A DNA stretch of 43,161 nt from CAZWSE01 sp964636575. GTDB lineage: Bacteria > Pseudomonadota > Alphaproteobacteria > Rhodobacterales > Rhodobacteraceae. Below, piece by piece: positions 14,607 to 22,712 of this stretch. The stretch lies in assembly GCA_964636575.1 (NCBI GenBank), contig CAZWSE010000016.1, positions 1-43,161 of the forward strand. Reading direction: 5' to 3'. The notes under the pieces are model-generated. The model did no database searches, was not told where the DNA came from, and worked only from the letters and a program-made list of their open reading frames with translations. A program made the position numbers and the translations under genes. The number at the start of each line of letters is the position of its first letter. Position 1 is the stretch's first letter.

Positions 14607-14781
14607 ACCGTGCGGCTTTGGCGGCGGCCATGATTTCTTCAGCGATTTCGTCTGCCTCTTCAGGTTCGAAATCCATAGGAACTTCAATGCCTTGCGATTC
14701 GATGTAAATGCGGACCATGCCCTTGTCTGTGGGGCCGATTTGCATGTTCGCCTCGACGTCGCGTTCTGAATTGATACCCAT
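14596..14781 (-). CDS. Conserved small acidic protein of unknown function
   Basis: A 61-residue protein (MGINSERDVEANMQIGPTDK...) with a beta-rich front half and an acidic helix (DFEPEEADEIAEEI) ending in an alanine-rich tail. ATG 14781 has AGAGGACC upstream. Its last codons overlap the 3' end of mmcB by 11 bases on the opposite strand. The regular layout and good ribosome site support a real gene. I believe similar short proteins occur across roseobacters, but I do not recognise a described function. Confidence 0.7.
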   Translation of the reverse strand: MGINSERDVEANMQIGPTDKGMVRIYIESQGIEVPMDFEPEEADEIAEEIMAAAKAARSMT

Positions 14782-14863
14782 CGCTTTGGTCCTCTTTGTA
14801 GTCGGCCTTCCTGCTACTGTGGAATGACTTGCAAGGCAAGTTTGATCAGGCGCATCATGGGGT

Positions 14864-15346
14864 ATGGAGACCGTTAGCTTGCGACCCTTTGAAGCCACCG
14901 ACGCCGACTGGCTGGCCGACCAGCACCGCGATCTATACGCGCTGGATGAAGGGTTTGACCCTGCATTTCGGGATGTTGTGGCCGAGATATTGGCGGATTT
15001 CATTGCCAACCATGACCCGAAAGTTGATCGCGGTTGGATCGCTGATGAAAATGGTACCCGTTTGGGCAGCATCTTTTGTGTCCGCCTGTCCGAAGAGACC
15101 GCCAAGCTGCGCATGTTTCTGTTGACCCATGACGCACGCGGCAAGGGGCTTGGGAAACGCATGTTGCGCACCTGTATGGATCACGCCCGCGCCTGTGGAT
15201 ACGCGAGAATGGAGCTTTGGACCCACGAAAGCCATGAAGCCGCCTGCGCGCTTTACGCGGCGCATGGCTGGCAGTGCACCATCAGCAAACCGGTTCATTC
15301 CTTTGGCGTCGATCTTGTGGAGCAGGTTTGGGACGTCACGCTGTAG
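14864..15346 (+). CDS. GNAT family N-acetyltransferase
   Basis: A 160-residue protein of the GCN5-related acetyltransferase fold, which moves an acetyl group from acetyl-CoA to an amine. The acetyl-CoA loop is visible as A-R-G-K-G-L-G-K-R-M-L (Q/R-x-x-G-x-G/A pattern) after the strand AKLRMFLLTHD. The C-terminal part has MELWTHESHEAACALYAAHGW, the usual late helix and strand. The substrate is unknown. It is a stand-alone gene, divergent from the small acidic protein gene on its left. Confidence 0.9.
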   Translation: METVSLRPFEATDADWLADQHRDLYALDEGFDPAFRDVVAEILADFIANHDPKVDRGWIADENGTRLGSIFCVRLSEETAKLRMFLLTHDARGKGLGKRMLRTCMDHARACGYARMELWTHESHEAACALYAAHGWQCTISKPVHSFGVDLVEQVWDVTL

Positions 15347-15459
15347 CCGTGCTGTCCCGTTTTGGACTCCGACCTGTTGAAGACGTGAAGTCATGCCTTT
15401 TGCAATGATCGCGAATTTCGGTCACTGAGAGTCAACGACGTTATCTTAGGTGGTTCCCA

Positions 15460-16479
15460 ATGCGCACGATGCCGAACTCAGTTTACACCTACATCTTCAG
15501 GTATTCGAAGTGGCAGCAGATTGTTGTGATCGGTCTAACACTGGCGCTGTTGCCGCTGTCGCCCGTGCCTTTGGAGTTGCAGCGCAGGCTGCTGGATGAT
15601 GCTGTTGCCAACAAAGACGTCGATCTTTTGATCTGGTTGGCTGGGCTTTATGTTCTTGCCCTTCTTGTTGCGGCTGGGATCAAGTTTGCTATGCGCGTTC
15701 AGCGCGAAATGATCTCCGCGCGTATCGTGCATGCGCTCAGGCGATCCGTTTACTATCACATCTATACTGTGACCCCGCCCGCATTGCTGAAGGCCAGCAA
15801 GGGCGGCGATGATGTGGTGGATGAGGGCACGGTTGTGTCTCTGCTGTCGAGTGAGACGGAAAAACTGGGGGGCTTTGCGGGGTCTGCGATCTCTGGCCCG
15901 CTTTTGCAGATCGGCATGCTGTGCGTGGTTCTAGGCTATATGTTCTACATTGAACCTGCCGTTGCTGCGATTGCTTTGGCGCTTTATTCGCCGCAGTTTG
16001 TGCTTGTTCCCATCTTTCAGGCCCGCATGAACCGTTTGGCCGGTGAAAAAGCGATTACAGTGAGAGAGTTGGGTAATTTTATTGTCGACAACGTCGAGCC
16101 TGATCTGTTGAACAAGCCGCCGCCCGAAGGGTTCACGACGCTCACAGACCGGATATTGCAGCTGCGCACCCGGTTTTTGTTGGCTAAGAACATCATGAAA
16201 ACGCTCAACAATCTGCTGATCGCCCTGGGGCCTTTCGGGGTTATTGTCTGGGGTGGTTATCTTGTTATTCAAGGCGAGGCCGAAGTTGGCGTCATTCTGG
16301 CTTTTGTGTCGGGATTGGAGCGGCTGGGCGGCCCGATTCGGGATCTTGTCGGGTCATACGGGTCCATCACAGATGCCCGCATGCGGTACCGTATTCTGCT
16401 TGATAGCTTTCCCGAAGGCATGGATTGCGACGTGCCTGAACCGATGCCCAAGGTGATGTGGCAGGGTACGTCTACCTGA
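15460..16479 (+). CDS. ABC exporter transmembrane domain protein lacking an ATPase domain
   Basis: A 339-residue integral membrane protein that looks like the transmembrane half of a type IV (MsbA-like) ABC exporter: about six hydrophobic helices, with long cytoplasmic extensions such as RVQREMISARIVHALRRSVYYHI between the second and third. It ends (PEGMDCDVPEPMPKV) exactly where the linker to a nucleotide-binding domain would begin. No Walker A, signature or Walker B sequence follows in any frame before the next gene. It is either a stable ATPase-less relative, a half-transporter whose ATPase is encoded elsewhere, or a decayed exporter. The frame is clean, which favours a maintained protein. 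Confidence 0.8.
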   Translation: MRTMPNSVYTYIFRYSKWQQIVVIGLTLALLPLSPVPLELQRRLLDDAVANKDVDLLIWLAGLYVLALLVAAGIKFAMRVQREMISARIVHALRRSVYYHIYTVTPPALLKASKGGDDVVDEGTVVSLLSSETEKLGGFAGSAISGPLLQIGMLCVVLGYMFYIEPAVAAIALALYSPQFVLVPIFQARMNRLAGEKAITVRELGNFIVDNVEPDLLNKPPPEGFTTLTDRILQLRTRFLLAKNIMKTLNNLLIALGPFGVIVWGGYLVIQGEAEVGVILAFVSGLERLGGPIRDLVGSYGSITDARMRYRILLDSFPEGMDCDVPEPMPKVMWQGTST

Positions 16480-16483
16480 CATT

Positions 16484-16517
16484 GAACGGCTGCCGTGCTC
16501 GGGGGCGCAGCCCGTTC
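16484..16517 (+). other. Hairpin after the ABC membrane-domain gene
   Basis: GAACGGCTGC at 16484 pairs with GCAGCCCGTTC ending at 16517, with a single bulged base. There is no T-run, so it is not a classic terminator. It may protect the 3' end of the upstream message. Confidence 0.3.
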
Positions 16518-16646
16518 GTGACGGTATGCGAAGGTATACACACTAAAGTGATTGCTATGTGATGAAGCCTTTTCGGTCACTTGTGCTAGCGATTTGCCTA
16601 CGTGGTTTAATTGTGTGCAATCAGTGGGACGAACAAAGGAAAAAAC

Positions 16647-17234
16647 ATGAGAACGCAAATCCTCGCTGCTTCGGCTTTGGTTACAACGCTTGTGATGTCG
16701 TCTTCAGCGCATGCGGCCGAGTGCGCTGTTGACGTGCTCGATCCCTTCGATCTTGAAGGTGAACAGATTGACGCGATCTATGAGTGCATCGGCGACAAAA
16801 TGGTCGAAGGTTACAGCAAACAAGGCGACGAAATCGCGACGTCTTACCGTGACTGGACAGTAACCAGCACGCGCCCCGCAGTCGCTGGCCCACACGGCAA
16901 CAGATTGTTGCAAACATTTGCCAATGACATTGCGGTCGAAGAGTATCTGAAATTCGCCGAAGAGGGTGTTGTGATGCCGGTGGGCTCGGTGCTCGCCAAA
17001 GAAAGCATCCGCATCCATAAGAAGAAAGAGCAAGCGGTTGTTGGTCCTTTGTTCATCATGACAAAGGTAGAAGCCGGAAGCGTTCCTGAAACCAATGACT
17101 GGGTCTATTCCGGCCTGCAGCCAAACGGCAAGCCGATGAAGTTCAAGCAGGCCTTCTGCCACGACTGTCACACCGGTTGGGCAGAGCAGGACTATCTTGC
17201 CTACCCATTGGAAGACGTCCGCGTCTCAAACTGA
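16647..17234 (+). CDS. Periplasmic cytochrome P460 family protein
   Basis: A 195-residue exported haem protein of the cytochrome P460 family, whose known members oxidise hydroxylamine or handle nitric oxide. The signal peptide ends near SSAHA. Family landmarks are W-T-V-T-S-T-R-P-A-V-A-G, P-H-G-N-R-L-L near residue 82, MPVGSVLAKESI near 110, and a C-terminal c-type haem attachment site CHDCH at 171-175 followed by W-A-E-Q-D-Y-L-A-Y-P. Two further cysteines (26 and 47) could form a disulfide. ATG 16647 has AAAGGA six bases upstream. No nitrogen-oxide or cytochrome partner genes are nearby, so its role here is open. Confidence 0.87.
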   Translation: MRTQILAASALVTTLVMSSSAHAAECAVDVLDPFDLEGEQIDAIYECIGDKMVEGYSKQGDEIATSYRDWTVTSTRPAVAGPHGNRLLQTFANDIAVEEYLKFAEEGVVMPVGSVLAKESIRIHKKKEQAVVGPLFIMTKVEAGSVPETNDWVYSGLQPNGKPMKFKQAFCHDCHTGWAEQDYLAYPLEDVRVSN

Positions 17235-17470
17235 TCTGGCCAGCTAAGTCCCTGCTGCGCTTTGAAGATAGGCGCGGCGGGCCGATCACAACAGGCCTTG
17301 CAACCGGTAAACACAGATCGTCTCCGGTTGCGGCGTTATTCAGGCACCCCGTCGCACCTTACAAATCGCCGAAATCTGATCCAATTGGTCAGACAACATC
17401 TTGCGACGCCAATTCACCCATGCTAACCACAGCCTCGGTTTAAGCGGCGAAGTGGTCGCGCAGGCCCTGT
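17235..17470. other. Intergenic region with two hairpins before tRNA-His
   Basis: CCTGCTGCGC (17251) pairs with GCGCGGCGGG (to 17281), allowing two G-U pairs, and GCAACCGG (17300) pairs perfectly with CCGGTTGC (to 17331). No convincing open frame or T-tract accompanies them. They may end the cytochrome transcript or shield it; I see nothing else in this gap. Confidence 0.3.
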
Positions 17471-17547
17471 GCCGCCTTAGCTCAGTTGGTTAGAGCGCCT
17501 GATTGTGGATCAGGAGGTCCTTGGTTCGAGACCAAGAGGTGGTACCA
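17471..17547 (+). tRNA. tRNA-His (anticodon GTG)
   Basis: A full 77-base cloverleaf with encoded CCA. The acceptor stem is GCCGCCT/AGGTGGT, the D arm GCTC...GAGC, the anticodon stem CCTGA/TCAGG with loop TTGTGGA reading histidine, and the T arm CTTGG/CCAAG. Position 73 is A and the first pair is G1-U72. The base before G1 is T, so there is no encoded G-1:C73 pair, matching the unusual alphaproteobacterial type of tRNA-His. Confidence 0.96.
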
Positions 17548-17607
17548 CTCCCTTCCTTTCGCAGTCTCAACCCCTTAAGGGCAGGGTTCAGTCCTGAAAG
17601 GTGCTTT

Positions 17608-18660
17608 ATGGCGGACGATCCTGTGACCATCATCTCATTTGCATTGGATGAAAATCCGGCGCCGCGGCTGGACAAGGCTTTGGCCCGCGATGTGCCTATG
17701 GATGCGAACCTGTCGCGCACCCGATTGGCCAAGCTGATTGAGGCGCAAGCGGTGCGGATCAACGGGCAGGTTGTTACCGATCTGAAAGCCAAGGTTGCCA
17801 TGGGCGATCAGGTTGAGATTACGGTGCCGGAAGCCGCCGAAAGCCATATTGGCCCCGAAGATATTCCGCTGGATGTGGTGTTTGAAGACGATGATCTGAT
17901 TGTTGTGAACAAGCCTGTTGGCATGGTCGTTCATCCCGCGCCGGGTAGTCCTTCTGGTACGCTTGTGAACGCACTGTTGCATCATTGCGGCGATGATTTG
18001 TCCGGTGTTGGCGGTATGAAGCGCCCTGGCATTGTGCACCGGATTGATAAGGATACCTCTGGCCTTTTGGTGGTTGCCAAGTCCGACGCCGCCCATCAGG
18101 GGCTGGCCGATCAGTTCGCCAAGCACACGGTTGAGCGGTACTATCTAGCCGTCGTCTACGGTGTGCCTGATGCCAATGATCCCCGATTGCGCGGGATCAA
18201 GGGGGCCAGTTTTGAGGCGGCGAATATTCTGAAAATGACCACCCAGCTGGCGCGGCACAAGCATGACCGGCAACGGCAGGCTGTTTTGTTCCAAGGCGGC
18301 CGCCACGCGGTGACGCGGGCGCGGATTGTGGAACGGTTTGGTGCGCCTGTAGTGGCGTCCTTGGTGGAATGTTGGCTGGAGACAGGCCGGACCCATCAAA
18401 TTCGTGTGCATATGGCCCATGCGGGGCATTCGCTGATCGGGGATCAAACCTATGGGGGCAAGCGCAAGCTGTCGGCCAAAGCTCTGCCCGAGGTGGCGTT
18501 GCAAGCTGTTGCGGATTTTCCTCGTCAGGCGCTGCATGCGGCAGTTTTGGGGTTTGAGCACCCCATTTCGGGCGATCAGATGCGGTTTGAGGCGGAATTG
18601 CCCGCCGATATGGCCGCATTACTGGACATATTGCGGGTCCCTTCGGCGAAATCTGGCTGA
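17608..18660 (+). CDS. rluD: Ribosomal large subunit pseudouridine synthase, RluA/RluD family
   Basis: A 350-residue enzyme that isomerises uridines of 23S rRNA to pseudouridine. It has an N-terminal S4 RNA-binding domain (about residues 18-75, L-S-R-T-R-L-A-K-L-I-E) and the RluA catalytic domain, with VVNKPVGMVVHP near 98 and the active-site motif HRIDKDTSGLLVVAK, where aspartate 147 is catalytic. The C-terminal part has G-R-T-H-Q-I-R-V-H. Length and S4 domain favour RluD over RluA or RluC, but the target site is not proven. ATG 17608 has GAAAGG upstream; the open frame to its left runs into the tRNA gene and is not coding. Confidence 0.9.
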   Translation: MADDPVTIISFALDENPAPRLDKALARDVPMDANLSRTRLAKLIEAQAVRINGQVVTDLKAKVAMGDQVEITVPEAAESHIGPEDIPLDVVFEDDDLIVVNKPVGMVVHPAPGSPSGTLVNALLHHCGDDLSGVGGMKRPGIVHRIDKDTSGLLVVAKSDAAHQGLADQFAKHTVERYYLAVVYGVPDANDPRLRGIKGASFEAANILKMTTQLARHKHDRQRQAVLFQGGRHAVTRARIVERFGAPVVASLVECWLETGRTHQIRVHMAHAGHSLIGDQTYGGKRKLSAKALPEVALQAVADFPRQALHAAVLGFEHPISGDQMRFEAELPADMAALLDILRVPSAKSG

Positions 18661-18753
18661 AACAGGCTGCACAGCTTCGTGATTAAGGTGTCATAAACCT
18701 TTGCAGGTGTAACTGCCGACCCAATATCTTTTACCAGACGTTAATACGGGGGG

Positions 18754-18781
18754 TTGAAAGCGCAACGCACGCTCCCCATAT
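18754..18781 (+). promoter_or_regulatory. Sigma-32-type (heat-shock) promoter upstream of rpoH
   Basis: TTGAAA at 18754-18759 is followed after 14 bases by CCCCATAT at 18774-18781. This closely fits the RpoH promoter consensus (TTGAAA, spacer of 11-14, CCCCATNT). Transcription would begin near 18788, leaving a leader of about 60 bases to the rpoH start codon, and would allow RpoH to stimulate its own synthesis. Confidence 0.65.
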
Positions 18782-18849
18782 CAAATGTTAAGAGCCTAAA
18801 CATAGGCGGCCCTTTGTTAGGGTCACGTTTCAAGAAAGGGGACATTCAC

Positions 18850-19746
18850 ATGGCAAATTATGCAAATCTTCCAGCACCGACGCCCGAAGGCGGGTTGAAC
18901 CGGTATATGCAGGAAATCCGCAAGTTCCCTCTGCTGGAGCCGGAGCAAGAATATATGCTGGCCAAAGCATGGGTTGAGCAAGAAGACACTGAAGCCGCGC
19001 ATCAGATGGTGACGTCTCATCTGCGTTTGGCTGCCAAAATCGCGATGGGTTATCGTGGATACGGGCTGCCGCAGGCCGAAGTTATTTCGGAGGCCAATGT
19101 GGGCCTTATGCAAGCGGTCAAACGCTTTGACCCTGAAAAGGGGTTCCGTTTGGCGACCTATGCGATGTGGTGGATCCGCGCCAGCATTCAGGAATACATC
19201 CTGCGCAGCTGGTCACTGGTGAAGCTTGGCACGACCTCGGCCCAGAAAAAGCTGTTCTTTAACCTGCGCAAAGCCAAGAACAAGATCGGCGCTTTGGAAG
19301 ACGGTGATCTGCGTCCTGAAAACGTGAAACGTATCGCGACTGATCTGGGTGTGACCGAGACTGAAGTGATTTCGATGAACCGCCGTATGTCTGGCGGGGA
19401 CGCATCGTTGAACGCGACTGTCGGATCCGAAGGTGAAGGCACCATGCAGTGGCAGGATTGGCTGGAAGATGAAGATGCCGATCAGGCGGCTGATTATGAG
19501 GCCAAGGACGAGCTGGAAAGCCGCCGTGCCTTGTTGCTGGAAGCTATTTCGGTCTTGAACGAGCGCGAGCAGGACATCCTGACCCAGCGTCGTTTGTCCG
19601 AAAAGCCGGTGACCTTGGAAGAGTTGAGCAGTCAGTACGATGTCAGCCGTGAACGTATCCGTCAGATCGAGGTCCGCGCCTTTGAGAAGCTGCAAGACAA
19701 GATGCGCAGCCTTGCAAAAGAGAAGGGCATGTTGACCCCTTCCTGA
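18850..19746 (+). CDS. rpoH: RNA polymerase heat-shock sigma factor RpoH (sigma-32)
   Basis: RpoH directs transcription of chaperone and protease genes after heat or protein stress. The 298 residues contain region 2 (LRLAAKIAMGYRGYGLPQAEVISEA, DPEKGFRLATYAMWWIRASIQEYI) and region 4 with the helix-turn-helix TLEELSSQYDVSRERIRQIE. They also contain the RpoH-specific box QKKLFFNLR at 132-140, which separates it from RpoD. ATG 18850 has AAAGGGG upstream. A promoter with sigma-32 features lies in front, and a strong terminator follows. Roseobacters often carry a second rpoH, which is not seen here. Confidence 0.97.
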   Translation: MANYANLPAPTPEGGLNRYMQEIRKFPLLEPEQEYMLAKAWVEQEDTEAAHQMVTSHLRLAAKIAMGYRGYGLPQAEVISEANVGLMQAVKRFDPEKGFRLATYAMWWIRASIQEYILRSWSLVKLGTTSAQKKLFFNLRKAKNKIGALEDGDLRPENVKRIATDLGVTETEVISMNRRMSGGDASLNATVGSEGEGTMQWQDWLEDEDADQAADYEAKDELESRRALLLEAISVLNEREQDILTQRRLSEKPVTLEELSSQYDVSRERIRQIEVRAFEKLQDKMRSLAKEKGMLTPS

Positions 19747-19779
19747 TGCACCGCTTGGCGGCCGCGTCAAAAGACAATA

Positions 19780-19813
19780 GCCTCGCCCTTGAATGAAGGG
19801 GCGGGGCTTTTTT
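19780..19813 (+). terminator. Intrinsic terminator of rpoH
   Basis: GCCTCGCCCTT (from 19780) pairs with AAGGGGCGGGGC (to 19807), with G-U pairs allowed, around a five-base loop, and is followed by TTTTTT. The last T is directly before the ATG of the next gene, so terminator and translation start of the neighbour are fused. Confidence 0.85.
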
Positions 19814-20749
19814 ATGGCCGATCTACCGAGCGATTATGTGTTTCATCTGCCAAGATCCTGGCTAGGTGCGGGCGGTTCCGGTGTGTTGCCGTTTTACGAG
19901 CGTTTGTCTGACGGTTTGCGACGGCGGGGGATGAGCGTCGTGCATGTGCCGCTTGATCGAGATGTGGTGATGGCGCATGTGGCCTCGGATACTGCGTTTC
20001 ATGTGGTCAATCATGGCCGGTTTCAGGACCCCCGAGTTTTGAACGCGGGCATCGCCTATATCTATCCGTTCTGGAACATGGACCCTTTGGGCATCCGTGC
20101 GTTTTCGTCGATCGCGGGTCATCCGTTTCGACCTGGTCAGATTGATGCGGATGCCGCTCGTCCGTTCTTTCGCCGTTTGCGCAAGCGATTGGTCGGGGGG
20201 CGGACATCAAGATATCCGCAACCCGATCTGGCCAGTGTTGTCCCTGAGGACTGTATCGCCGTGTTTATGCAGTCTGAAGCGCATCGCAATGTAGGCGAAA
20301 CGCGGCACCTGACCCCGTGGCAGATGATTGAAACCTGTGTCGCGACAGGTCAACCTGTCGTCGTCAAACCGCATCCTCGTGATGAGACGCCCGAGACGCT
20401 GGCCCGTTTGAACCGGATGGCAAAGGCGCATTTGAATTTGACTGTCAGTGCGGCCAATATTCATGATATTCTGGCTGCTGCCGCCCGTGTTGTGACGATC
20501 AATTCGGCTGTGGGTGTTGAGGCCTATCTGCACCGCAAGCCTGTTGTGCTGTGCGGGCAGGCTGATTTCCATCATATTGCGGATGTGGCGCGATCGGTGG
20601 ATGCGCTTGCCGATCTGCTATCGTGCGACCCCAAGCCGCGTGCCTATGCCAAGTATATCCATTGGTATTTCGCCCAGATGTGTCTGAGCACGACAGAGCC
20701 TGATTTGACGGGTCGTTTTTTGGACCGTGTGGCGGCGGCGTTGGAGTGA
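19814..20749 (+). CDS. Capsule polysaccharide synthesis-like glycosyltransferase (KpsS/KpsC superfamily)
   Basis: A 311-residue soluble protein with the C-terminal half of a capsule Kdo-transferase-type fold: V-V-V-K-P-H-P-R-D-E at 182-191 and N-S-A-V-G-V-E-A-Y at 230-238, followed by KPVVLCGQADFHH. The N-terminal half (HLPRSWLG, HVVNHGRF) differs from KpsS and KpsC, and the protein is shorter than either. It may be a third transferase for the capsule or for another surface glycan; the donor sugar is unknown. ATG 19814 begins right after the T-tract of the rpoH terminator. The in-frame ATG seven codons earlier is inside the terminator loop and has no ribosome site. Confidence 0.75.
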   Translation: MADLPSDYVFHLPRSWLGAGGSGVLPFYERLSDGLRRRGMSVVHVPLDRDVVMAHVASDTAFHVVNHGRFQDPRVLNAGIAYIYPFWNMDPLGIRAFSSIAGHPFRPGQIDADAARPFFRRLRKRLVGGRTSRYPQPDLASVVPEDCIAVFMQSEAHRNVGETRHLTPWQMIETCVATGQPVVVKPHPRDETPETLARLNRMAKAHLNLTVSAANIHDILAAAARVVTINSAVGVEAYLHRKPVVLCGQADFHHIADVARSVDALADLLSCDPKPRAYAKYIHWYFAQMCLSTTEPDLTGRFLDRVAAALE

Positions 20750-20780
20750 AAACCCGCGCAGCGTGTTGGGACGTTCTAAC

Positions 20781-20816
20781 CGCTCCGCGGGGGAGTATTT
20801 TGCAAAGGGTAAAGGC
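20781..20816 (+). repeat. Intergenic repeat copy 2 (after the KpsS-like gene)
   Basis: CGCTCCGCGGGGGAGTATTT followed by a purine-rich AAAGGGTAAAGG. The core matches copy 1 near 10.46 kb, and the purine tail matches copy 3 near 40.55 kb exactly (AAAGGGTAAAGG). Confidence 0.5.
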
Positions 20817-20822
20817 GGGGCC

Positions 20823-22643
20823 TTAGTCCTCCATCGCTTCGAGCTCGTCTATGAAGCCTGAGATCATCGACAGTCCTTTGTCCCAGAATTTAGGGTCTGA
20901 CGCGTCGAGCCCGAAGGGGGCCAATAGGTCTTTGTGATGCTTTGATCCGCCTGCTTTGAGCATGTCGAAATATTTGTCTTCAAAGCCGTCGTCGCCTTCT
21001 GCGTAGACCGCGTAGAGCGCGTTTACGAGGCCGTCTCCGAAGGCATAGGCGTAGACGTAGAAGGGCGAGTGGACGAAGTGCGGGATGTAGGCCCAGAATG
21101 TTTCGTACCCGTCCATGAATTCGAAGGCTGGCCCGAGGCTTTCGGCTTGCACGGACATCCAGAGCGCGTTGATGTCTTCTGGTGTCAGCTCACCTGCGCG
21201 GCGCGCGTCGTGCAGTTTGCATTCGAAATCGTAGAAGGCGATCTGGCGCACGACCGTGTTGATCATGTCTTCGACTTTACCTGCCAGCAGGATGCGCTTT
21301 TCGGCCTTGGTTTCGGCCCCGTCCAGCATTTTGCGGAATGTGAGCATTTCCCCAAAGACCGATGCCGTTTCGGCAAGTGTCAGTGGTGTTGAGGACAGCA
21401 TTTCACCTTGTCCCGCGGCCAGAACCTGATGCACCCCGTGACCGAGTTCGTGCGCCAATGTCATCACATCGCGGGGTTTGCCCAAGTAGTTGAGCATCAC
21501 ATAAGGGTGCACGTCTGTCACTGTGGGGTGCGCGAAGGCGCCCGGTGCTTTGCCTGGTTTCACCCCTGCATCGATCCAGCCTTTGGTGAAGAACGGGTCT
21601 GCAAGATCGCCCATGCGCGGGTCAAAGGCCGAATAAGCGTCCATCACCATTTTTTGCGCGGTCGGCCAATCAACCGCTTTGGGGTCTTCCATGGGCAGGG
21701 GCGCGTTGCGGTCCCAGACCTGCATCACGTCAAGGCCGAGCCATTTGCGTTTCAATTCATAATAGCGGTGGCTGAGTTTGGGGTAGGCCTTGACCACGGC
21801 GTTGCGCAGGGCCTCGACCACCTCGGGTTCGACCTGATTGGACAGATGCCGGTTGGTTTGCGGGGTGGGCATGCCGCGCCAGCGGTCTTCGATCTCTTTT
21901 TCCTTGGCTTGGGTGTTGTGCACCCGCGCGAAGGTTTTGACGTTTTCGCCAAAGACGCGCGCCAGTTCTTCGGCACCTGCCTGCCGGTTTTCGCGGTCAG
22001 GATCGGTGAGCAGGTTGAGCGTGCCTTCGATGCCAAGTGTTTCGCCGTTCACCTCAAACGTCAGGCCCGCGATGGTTTCATCGAACAACCGTTCCCATGC
22101 GTCCCCGACCACGCCCATGTCGTGCAGGAATTTTTCCAGCTCGTCCGACAGTTGGTAGGGTTTCATCGCGCGGATGCGGTCGAAAATGGGCTTGTAGCGG
22201 GCCAGATCGGTGTTCTTGGCCATCAGCTTGTCCAGATGGTCATCGTCTAGGCGGTTGATTTCAAGCGTGAAAAAGACCAGCGGCGTGGTGAAATTGGTGA
22301 TGCTTTCCTGACAGTCGGACATGAACTTGGCCCGCTCTGCGTCGGTGGTCAGTTGGTAATACCGCAGCCCCGCGAAAGACATGATCCGCCCTGCGATGCC
22401 GTTGATTTTCTCATTGCGCAGGATGCAGTCGAGCAACCCGTTTGCGTCCAGCCCTTCAAGCTTGCCTTCGTAGTCCGCTGCAAAAGAGGCGCAGGCCTGT
22501 TCCAGCCAATCCAGATCACGTTTCAATTCGGGCGCGTCTTCGCCTGTGTAAAGATCGCTGAGATCCCATTCCGGCAGGTCCCCCAACGGCTCTCCTCCGG
22601 TGGTGGCGTTTGCATCGGAAACGGGGAAAGGCAGGTTCAGCAT
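20823..22643 (-). CDS. pepF: Oligoendopeptidase F, M3 family metallopeptidase
   Basis: A cytoplasmic zinc peptidase that cuts short peptides, recycling amino acids from peptide uptake or protein turnover. The 606 residues match the bacterial PepF/M3B subfamily in length and in order: a helical N-terminal domain, then the zinc site HELGH at 398-402 with the third ligand glutamate 425 in TLAETASVFGEML. Late landmarks are PHFVHSPFYVYAYAFG and the substrate-side tyrosines there. ATG 22643 is preceded by AAAGGA. It follows the amidohydrolase on the same strand by 69 bases and is probably the last gene of that run. Confidence 0.95.
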   Translation of the reverse strand: MLNLPFPVSDANATTGGEPLGDLPEWDLSDLYTGEDAPELKRDLDWLEQACASFAADYEGKLEGLDANGLLDCILRNEKINGIAGRIMSFAGLRYYQLTTDAERAKFMSDCQESITNFTTPLVFFTLEINRLDDDHLDKLMAKNTDLARYKPIFDRIRAMKPYQLSDELEKFLHDMGVVGDAWERLFDETIAGLTFEVNGETLGIEGTLNLLTDPDRENRQAGAEELARVFGENVKTFARVHNTQAKEKEIEDRWRGMPTPQTNRHLSNQVEPEVVEALRNAVVKAYPKLSHRYYELKRKWLGLDVMQVWDRNAPLPMEDPKAVDWPTAQKMVMDAYSAFDPRMGDLADPFFTKGWIDAGVKPGKAPGAFAHPTVTDVHPYVMLNYLGKPRDVMTLAHELGHGVHQVLAAGQGEMLSSTPLTLAETASVFGEMLTFRKMLDGAETKAEKRILLAGKVEDMINTVVRQIAFYDFECKLHDARRAGELTPEDINALWMSVQAESLGPAFEFMDGYETFWAYIPHFVHSPFYVYAYAFGDGLVNALYAVYAEGDDGFEDKYFDMLKAGGSKHHKDLLAPFGLDASDPKFWDKGLSMISGFIDELEAMED

Positions 22644-22712
22644 GGGGCGTCCTTTGATGGGGTTTGTATCAATCTAGTGATCCCGCAGCGGACCCACAAC
22701 CCAAAGAAGGCC

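Noticed and set aside
15460..16646. A frameshifted ATPase domain after the ABC membrane domain
   Set aside because: No Walker A, signature or Walker B sequence can be read in any frame in the 167 bases before the next gene.
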